64,000 nucleotides of DNA from Lycorma delicatula (taxonomy: Eukaryota; Arthropoda; Insecta; Hemiptera; Fulgoridae), in contig NC_134465.1 of the NCBI RefSeq assembly GCF_047948215.1, positions 14,360,522-14,424,521 on the forward strand, written 5' to 3'. How positions within the stretch are numbered: the stretch's first letter is position 1; every line of letters starts with the position of its first letter. The notes under the pieces are model-generated. The model saw only the letters and a program-made list of their open reading frames with translations, had not been told where the DNA came from and did no database searches. Position numbers and translations under genes: made by a program. Positions 59,454 through 64,000 of this stretch are shown here, piece by piece.

Positions 59454-59950
59454 TGCGCGAGGTATTTAAAATCGATCAATTAGGCCGTGGGGATGGACGG
59501 GGAAAGGAAGGTAAAAAGCAAATATTAGCTACGTGGCGACGGTTTACGAAATGGTTGATAACATTGAGTGCATTTAAATTAGGTATAGCAGTTGGTATAA
59601 TTGTAACACTATTACTGGGCGACTTTTCACATGAATCTTGTACAACGATGAAGCCGATACGGTGTAGAGTGACTTTTTCTACACAATCGCTGGTTAACAT
59701 ACCGTTAGTATGGTGTAATTCATCGTCTGTGGAGGTGTCCATTTTTTACAACGCTACCGTATCACCACTATCATCTTCGAAAAACCTGTCTGCTGACGTA
59801 GTAAGCAACATCACTACATCGTCACCTTCAGAAAAAGCAATAGTGTTACCTTCAGCGAAGACACCAGTATTACCAAAGGTAAACATCAACAAAACCACAT
59901 TGAAGAAGAAAACGTATAGTGAATGTAACGGCATTATTACCTTCAGCTAG
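59453..59950 (+). CDS. Single-pass membrane glycoprotein of the Polinton right side
   Basis: 165 residues, ATG overlapping the capsid stop (TAATG). The N-terminal 33 residues are basic and cytoplasmic-like. A hydrophobic segment at about residues 35-56 (LITLSAFKLGIAVGIIVTLLLG) is the likely membrane anchor. It is followed by an outer domain with at least three Cys and several N-glycosylation sequons (NSS, NAT, NLS, NIT, NKT) and a Ser/Thr/Pro-rich tail. No family recognised. Its place after the capsid gene suggests a structural or host-contact role (inference). The first 31 codons are duplicated in copies 1-3, where the rest is lost. The frame is uninterrupted. Confidence 0.6.
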   Translation: MREVFKIDQLGRGDGRGKEGKKQILATWRRFTKWLITLSAFKLGIAVGIIVTLLLGDFSHESCTTMKPIRCRVTFSTQSLVNIPLVWCNSSSVEVSIFYNATVSPLSSSKNLSADVVSNITTSSPSEKAIVLPSAKTPVLPKVNINKTTLKKKTYSECNGIITFS

Positions 59951-59960
59951 AAGTCATCAG

Positions 59961-60010
59961 GCGAATAAAGACCTCCTCCTTCCTCACGGAAGGAGGAGGT
60001 CTTTATTCGC
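59961..60010. repeat. Perfect 23-bp hairpin between two genes
   Basis: Arms 59,961-59,983 and 59,988-60,010 are exact reverse complements around the 4-nt loop tcac; the flanks continue to pair imperfectly. It starts 10 nt after the membrane-protein stop and ends 26 nt before the next ATG. It could be a 3'-end or processing signal or a source of small RNA. Confidence 0.8.
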
Positions 60011-60036
60011 TTGACGACGTTAAATCGTTTCTATTC

Positions 60037-60203
60037 ATGAACGAATCTTTACATAACATCGAAAGCCATCCTCACATTACGAAACCGACTGAGAAGGAGG
60101 TGAAATCGAAACAAACGAAGATCCGAAAAAAAAGAAATCCAAGTAAAAAATCTTATGATAAGCCTTCTTCAGTTGAACAGACGATCACAAAGACTAAGAC
60201 CAA

Positions 60204-60234
<31 letters not shown>

Positions 60235-60294
60235 GACACAAAGAAGGGGGATAAGGGGGAGGAGAACGAAGGATATCCCCCACCAACATTGTGA
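60037..60294 (+). CDS. Lys-rich low-complexity protein
   Basis: 85 residues from an ATG, dominated by Lys with a run encoded by an AAG microsatellite (about 60,203-60,237), acidic only at the end (KGEENEG), and finishing PPPTL. No fold is recognisable. A basic DNA-condensing virion protein, like the core proteins of adenoviruses, would be one possibility, but composition alone cannot show this. It lies between the hairpin and the 229-residue gene on the same strand. Confidence 0.4.
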
Positions 60295-60354
60295 TTTCAT
60301 AGACATCGTCGGTGGTTACATATCGCCGTCCTCATACACGGATGAGCGATCGTC

Positions 60355-61044
60355 ATGGAAGGAGTTATCGAGTATCACGGCTTTCTCGGCAAACGAGGCG
60401 AGTTTATAGTTAAGGAACTTGCTGTTGTCAATCATGGAAACTATATGATTCTTCATTTTCGATCACCGTACCCAAAGTCCGAGATGACATCTAAATACAG
60501 ACGGATGGCCGGATGGTTGGAGAGGAATTTTCACAAAATCGATTGGAATTACGGCGAAGTCGTATACAACGACGATATCATGAAGGCGTTATGTTCTCAG
60601 TTTGCCACAATACACACCAAAGGGCTGAAGAAAGTGAATATTTTGCGACGGTTTCATAACGATGTTCGTCAAATACCGGACGGCACACCGAAACCGAATT
60701 CAAATTACATCGTAAATTGTCCGTACCACACGCACAAGGAGAGTGGAAAATGTGCGTTACAAACCGGTTGTTTCTACATGGAGTGGCTGAAGATGTGTAA
60801 AAAGCCATTGGATCTGGTGAGGGAAGCCGACCGATTACGATCGTTTGCGAACACAAACGCGGAAAACAAAGAGGAGGTGGCAAAAAACAGTTATTACTAT
60901 TCCTTTAACGAATTGTGTGTAAAATGTTGTTGGTATAACGAAAGGATTGATGTGCAACACCACTCAACTCGTTGTCAAAACTGCATCAAGGAAAACATAC
61001 CGCTTTCGTTTGAACATGTTGTTCCACGTCGAGTACAGCTGTAG
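60355..61044 (+). CDS. 229-residue Polinton accessory protein, Cys/His-rich C-terminus
   Basis: Intact frame from an ATG. The N-terminus (VIEYHGFLGKRGEFIVKELA, HFRSPYPKSEM, WLERNFHKIDW) resembles an uncharacterised family that I associate with arthropod Polinton-like sequences. The C-terminal part has many Cys and His (CPYHTHKESGKCALQTGC, CVKCCWY, HHSTRCQNC) that may bind zinc. Function not known; a nuclease-like fold is conceivable but not shown. It is present once, in the native right side only, and is unbroken, unlike the core genes. Confidence 0.6.
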   Translation: MEGVIEYHGFLGKRGEFIVKELAVVNHGNYMILHFRSPYPKSEMTSKYRRMAGWLERNFHKIDWNYGEVVYNDDIMKALCSQFATIHTKGLKKVNILRRFHNDVRQIPDGTPKPNSNYIVNCPYHTHKESGKCALQTGCFYMEWLKMCKKPLDLVREADRLRSFANTNAENKEEVAKNSYYYSFNELCVKCCWYNERIDVQHHSTRCQNCIKENIPLSFEHVVPRRVQL

Positions 61045-61462
61045 AGCTGTCTGCTGTAAGATGTTGATGAATCAACATCTTTGGTTAGAGATCTCAATTA
61101 TAGTTATTGCCTTCCATCTTGGTTTTATGCCAGGAATATGATTTATGCTTGCACTGAATCACTTGCAAACATTTACAAAAAAAAATAAATAAAAATAATA
61201 TAAAAAAAGATTCGAGTGTTTTATAGTAGGCCTATTGGGGAGAGATTTCACTCAAAAAAAAAAAAAAATCTCAACGCGCCACGGTTGCTACCTCGTGGGT
61301 GGTGTGGAAACGTAACCGTTTTTTATTTAATTTTGTAAAAATAGCAAGCGGGAAATAACAGGAAGTACAGTCCATAGCACTGATAAGGTATATATATTTG
61401 TCGCTCCGCTCACTACAACATTAATTTCACAACACAGCTGCACATTAGACGAACATGGGTGA
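61045..61462 (+). promoter_or_regulatory. Upstream region of the RING gene
   Basis: Contains the first copy of the structured direct repeat (61,211-61,319) and a TATA-like tatatata at about 61,390-61,397, with an initiator-like tcacta at about 61,411, some 50 nt before the RING ATG. AT-rich sequence fills the rest. Confidence 0.4.
61211..61319 (+). repeat. Structured direct repeat, copy A
   Basis: Matches 63,181-63,275 through cgagtgtt, cctattgRggagagat, an A run, tcaacgcg and a block around gggtggtgtggaaac. An 8-bp stem ACGGTTGC (61,281-61,288) / GTAACCGT (61,312-61,319) encloses the conserved block. In copy B the stem is AGTTGC/GCAACT, so one pair differs by a compensatory change and another by G-U to G-C. 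Confidence 0.7.
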
Positions 61463-61810
61463 ATGAACATCGACATATTCGAACTTGCTAAAGCAAGAGT
61501 GGCTACCAGTATTAGGAACTTAGTGCGCAATATCACCAGTGTGAAGGGTGCAGACATACCCTTTTTAGAATCACTTAGTGAGGCATTAAGAAATCTGAAA
61601 TGTGTAGTAGAACGAGGTGTTATACGGGATGAAGATTTGACCAGTACGCTGCGATGTAAAATATGTCTGAGTGCACGTGTAGGTGCAGCGATACTACTGT
61701 GTGGTCACACATTCTGTATAGATTGTGTTCGTTATTTAATTCAACACAACCTTCCATGTGGGATGTGTAGACAAGGAGTGACTGGCTATATAAAGATTTA
61801 TTTTAACTAA
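61463..61810 (+). CDS. RING-finger protein (putative E3 ubiquitin ligase)
   Basis: 115 residues, ATG at 61,463 after a TATA-like box. The N-terminal 65 residues are helical-looking and unknown. A C3HC4-type RING follows at about residues 68-107: CKICLSARVGAAILLCGHTFCIDCVRYLIQHNLPCGMCR split as CxxC, CGHTFCxxC and CxxC. RING fingers recruit E2 enzymes and are common viral tools for host control (for example IAP-type proteins of insect DNA viruses). No BIR repeat is present. The frame is intact, so this may be the functional remainder of the element. Confidence 0.75.
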   Translation: MNIDIFELAKARVATSIRNLVRNITSVKGADIPFLESLSEALRNLKCVVERGVIRDEDLTSTLRCKICLSARVGAAILLCGHTFCIDCVRYLIQHNLPCGMCRQGVTGYIKIYFN

Positions 61811-62136
61811 TCACCTCTCCGTTTTTCCCAAACTGTCCTTTTCAGGACAACAACACACTACACAAACAACAGAAAAATTACACACACATAGACAAAACAA
61901 AAAACACTTTAACCCCCATACAATAAATTGTAACTATTTATTGTTTTTTAATTAAAAAAAAATCTATATTTACATTTATTGAATGCAGTGGTTCCAAGGC
62001 CCGTGACGCGATATGATATTGGATTTATCCACTATCAATTGTGTTACAAATGGTGAGGAGAGTGTTTTACAGTAAACCTATTTTATTTTTTCCCCTTAAA
62101 AGACCTTCCGTTGTATAATTCCTCCGCAGTTTAGCG
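61811..62136. other. Interval after the RING gene
   Basis: AT-rich, no open frame. It contains aataaa near 61,922 that could serve as a polyadenylation signal for the RING transcript. Confidence 0.35.
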
Positions 62137-62349
62137 ATGGATGTTGATATAGCCGCATCGGTGTGGACGATTAGATTTTTTCCGAATCATCGCGTAAGAA
62201 CGTTGCGTCATCTTATGAAACTTACAATTGCTGCGTTTCCTCACGCAACAAGTATTACCGCAGACATACACCGTTTCAATACGGTTAGAGTGGTTTTCAA
62301 TTACGACGCCACTTACGCTGAACTTCACGATGGTTACAAGAATATTTAG
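62137..62349 (+). CDS. 70-residue ORF of unknown function
   Basis: ATG at 62,137, product beginning MDVDIAASVWTIRFFP. No motif recognised. It is followed 75 nt later by another ORF on the same strand. Its amino-acid composition is not strongly biased. A small Polinton accessory gene is plausible; chance cannot be excluded at this length. Confidence 0.35.
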   Translation: MDVDIAASVWTIRFFPNHRVRTLRHLMKLTIAAFPHATSITADIHRFNTVRVVFNYDATYAELHDGYKNI

Positions 62350-62423
62350 ACAGTTTAAAAATAGATACTGTAGACGGCTTGTGTAAACATTATATTCATT
62401 ATAATAGGGAAGGGTAAAGTATA

Positions 62424-63131
62424 ATGATGATGGAGAGGTCTTTCACCGATTCAGTTAACGAATTGAGGTTTATTGCATTGCATATTTGCAAATATTGTTT
62501 TATGATGCTTGCCACCCACTCTGTTCACTACGATGATAATGATGAAATACATGCTTTCGATTGTAAGAAATTCGACTACTGCGGACGTGGTCTACCAGAA
62601 TACTTATGTTCGTGCGAATTGAAAAACGTGAAAAGAATGCACGCTATGGTACGTGCAAATAAATACGAGGTGTTATGGGAAAGTCCGTTCGCCTATACAG
62701 TTATCGATCGTAACGAACTCTATCGGTTGTTTTGCAAAATTGTCGTGGAAAGAGGGAGTAAGAAGATAAATCACACTTGCAATTGCCATTCGAGTGTGAG
62801 CACTGTGAATGTTAAGATGGACACCGTAGTATTTATTAACATTTTCAACGATGAATATTGTTTTCTAAAGAAGATACCGTTCAGGAGGATGACCGATCTT
62901 GATATCGGTGTGAGCTACGTACTGTTGGAAATGAGAAAAATATTTACTCAATACGGCGAACTCCGTATTTGCGTAATATTGTTCGACAGCGAATCGGATG
63001 AACCGGACAGCTTTCAAACCTTATTACCAAAGACGTATACAAACAGATTTACCGACGATGAATTGAACGTTGTAAAAAATCATTCGATGAAATTAACTTA
63101 TTATGAAAAGAAAAAAACTCGCCAACGGTGA
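62424..63131 (+). CDS. 235-residue protein of unknown function
   Basis: An intact frame from tandem ATGs (MMMERSF). It has Cys-rich parts (KYC, FDCKKFDYCGRG, LCSCELK, HTCNCHSS), an alternating hydrophobic segment (MDTVVFINIFNDEYCF, LRICVILFDSESDEPD) suggesting an alpha/beta fold, and a basic tail (EKKKTRQR). I do not recognise the family. The length and absence of stops in AT-rich DNA make chance unlikely. The second structured repeat starts 50 nt after its stop. Confidence 0.55.
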   Translation: MMMERSFTDSVNELRFIALHICKYCFMMLATHSVHYDDNDEIHAFDCKKFDYCGRGLPEYLCSCELKNVKRMHAMVRANKYEVLWESPFAYTVIDRNELYRLFCKIVVERGSKKINHTCNCHSSVSTVNVKMDTVVFINIFNDEYCFLKKIPFRRMTDLDIGVSYVLLEMRKIFTQYGELRICVILFDSESDEPDSFQTLLPKTYTNRFTDDELNVVKNHSMKLTYYEKKKTRQR

Positions 63132-63180
63132 CGTTGACGAGTTCAACGAGGATATAAAAATAAGTTTGTAAAATTTTGCA

Positions 63181-63275
63181 CGAGTGTTCGTAGCCCTATT
63201 GAGGAGAGATATCTTGCATAAAAAAATTTCAACGCGCTGCAGTTGCAACCTCTTGGGTGGTGTGGAAACGCAACT
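63181..63275 (+). repeat. Structured direct repeat, copy B
   Basis: Second copy of the element at 61,211-61,319, about 1,965 bp downstream in the same orientation. Stem AGTTGC (63,241-63,246) / GCAACT (63,270-63,275) around cctcttgggtggtgtgg. Confidence 0.7.
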
Positions 63276-63385
63276 CGAACAAATGTATTTTTTTGTGGTA
63301 GTGGTAAAGGTTTTTAAGAGACTTATAAAATTTCTCTCATCCTCTCACAACGCGAATGTACCTTTACCCGAGAGGCTTTAAATTC

Positions 63386-63586
63386 TTAAATGTACACAAT
63401 CATAATTTTGTCTAACAGTCTTTTTTGCTTTATTCTTTTTTTTATAGGTCTTCGGTGTTCATTATTATTATTGTTTATTAAAGTTTGTAAATACTGAAAA
63501 ATCTCACCAATATTTGGATCGATATTTTCTTTATTATCACACTTTATTTCGTACAATATAAATTGCTCGTCGGTAACAAGATCCAT
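63386..63586 (-). CDS. 66-residue ORF on the opposite strand near the right end
   Basis: ATG at 63,584-63,586 (minus), product beginning MDLVTDEQFILYEIKC, with an Asn run and a basic C-terminus (RRPIKKRIKQKR). Just upstream on the minus strand is aatttaaaag, a weak TATA-like match about 40 nt before the ATG. It is the only Polinton-side ORF that I credit on the minus strand. Unknown family; small enough to be chance. Confidence 0.3.
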   Translation of the reverse strand: MDLVTDEQFILYEIKCDNKENIDPNIGEIFQYLQTLINNNNNEHRRPIKKRIKQKRLLDKIMIVYI

Positions 63587-63786
63587 TGTGCATAGCGTTC
63601 AGTGCACCGTCTCTCTTTTAAATTCTTGCTAACGAGTTTGTGGTTGATTTGTGATTTCTGTTTTATAAGGAAAATATAATTTTTAATTGGCACGACCGAA
63701 TACAAGTTCGAGATAAGCAATTTCAAACTTGTTAGTATGCGGTTAATTGGAAAGAAAAAAATTATTTTTAAATATTTATAGCGTTG
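63587..63786. other. Probable right edge of the Polinton
   Basis: AT-rich, no gene seen. The right terminal repeat should lie here, but I could not match it to 13,726-14,106 by eye. Confidence 0.3.
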
Positions 63787-64000
63787 ATCCTCCTCTATGA
63801 ATCACGAGACCTTGCCGTTGGTGAAGGGGCTTGAGTGCTCAGGGATACAGAGTAGCTGGACCGAAGGTGCAACCATATCGGAGAGGTATCTGTTGAGAGC
63901 CAGACTAAGGAATGATTTCTGAAAGAGGGCAGCAGCTCTTTCAGTAGTTGTTAGGGGCGTGAGTCGCAATGACTTAAACGGCCATATCAACATCACTCAG
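63787..64000 (+). mobile_element. 5' UTR of a further LINE (RTE-like), cut by the window end
   Basis: The sequence from about 63,795 (atgaatcacgagaccttgcc, ggtgcaacca, gaggtatctgttgagag, gggcagcagctctttcagta, ttaaacggcc) resembles the conserved 5' region of an abundant insect LINE whose endonuclease is often annotated as craniofacial development protein 2-like. Recognised from memory; no coding part is inside the window. Confidence 0.45.

Larger units (their letters stand above)
49269..59546 (+). repeat. Tandem unit 4 (Polinton copy 4, continuing into the native right side)
   Basis: Starts at the same base as units 2 and 3. At 59,546, where the other copies turn into spacer, this copy continues into the native element. 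Its capsid region differs most from the others. Confidence 0.85.
14107..63586 (+). mobile_element. Polinton/Maverick (adintovirus-like) locus, four head-to-tail copies
   Basis: The module POLB, INT, protease, penton and major capsid is diagnostic of Polintons. Four copies lie in the same orientation: capsid starts at 22,592, 34,478, 46,384 and 58,270, spaced 11,886, 11,906 and 11,886 bp. Copy 1 uniquely keeps the PolB N-terminus (14,107-14,830) and copy 4 uniquely keeps the right-hand accessory genes (after 59,546), so the array lies inside what was one element. The core genes are broken in all copies. No Walker A motif (GxxGxGKS/T) of a packaging ATPase was seen on either strand, and no terminal repeats were identified. 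Confidence 0.85.

Noticed and set aside
14107..59546. Array as a CRISPR or satellite of short repeats
   Set aside because: The period is about 11.9 kb with protein-coding content; no short regular repeats with unique spacers are present.
14107..59546. Array as a pure assembly artefact
   Set aside because: Copies differ by structural variants and microsatellite lengths at defined places; still, long-read support should be checked.
60155..60409. Arg-rich alternative frame over the Lys-rich ORF
   Set aside because: It is the AAG/GAA repeat read in another frame and starts inside the first ORF.

Overview
The window reads as nuclear DNA of an arthropod, most likely an insect. It has no bacterial-style operons, tRNAs or rRNAs. 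It is filled with animal transposable elements: RNase H-bearing non-LTR retrotransposons (LINEs) of the I/Jockey group, and a large Polinton/Maverick (adintovirus-like) element with protein-primed DNA polymerase B, retroviral-type integrase, adenain-like protease, double-jelly-roll major capsid and penton genes. No convincing cellular host gene was seen.

Left third (1-13,725): a nest of LINEs. LINE-A (about 92-6,069, minus strand) is full length, with both ORFs open, a 31-nt poly(A) tail and a 9-bp target-site duplication. It sits inside an older, broken copy of its own family (LINE-B, 1-91 and about 6,070-9,050). LINE-B lies in turn inside a divergent plus-strand LINE-C (about 9,051-13,725), whose ORF2 carries stops and frameshifts. 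LINE-A and LINE-C share 3'-UTR hairpins with a nearly constant 9-nt loop and changing stems.

Middle (14,107-59,546): one Polinton locus amplified head to tail into four copies. Copy 1 keeps the native left side (PolB N-terminus) and copy 4 the native right side. Copies 2 and 3 are complete repeat units of 11,907 and 11,906 bp. Each of the three junctions carries the same 1,544-bp AT-rich spacer unrelated to the element, ending in a GC-rich hairpin next to the breakpoint. Gene order per copy is PolB, a small unknown, integrase, a conserved Polinton-associated protein, a fibre-like repeat protein, a phospholipase A2 virion protein, protease, penton and major capsid. The same stops and frameshifts occur in the copies, so the genes decayed before the amplification. 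Copy 1 has an inverted integrase segment and a shortened fibre gene; copy 4 has extra capsid lesions.

Right side (59,453-63,586): accessory genes of the native element, present once: a membrane glycoprotein, a Lys-rich protein, a 229-residue Cys/His-rich protein, a RING-finger protein and three ORFs of unknown role. Also here are a perfect 23-bp hairpin and two copies of a structured direct repeat. The last about 215 bases look like the 5' UTR of another LINE. Terminal inverted repeats and a packaging ATPase were not found.

Together the Polinton genes would form a virus-like module: PolB replicates, integrase inserts, capsid, penton and protease build and mature a particle, and PLA2 and fibre would act at entry. 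In this locus the module is a decayed, tandemly amplified relic, although the right-end accessory ORFs remain open.
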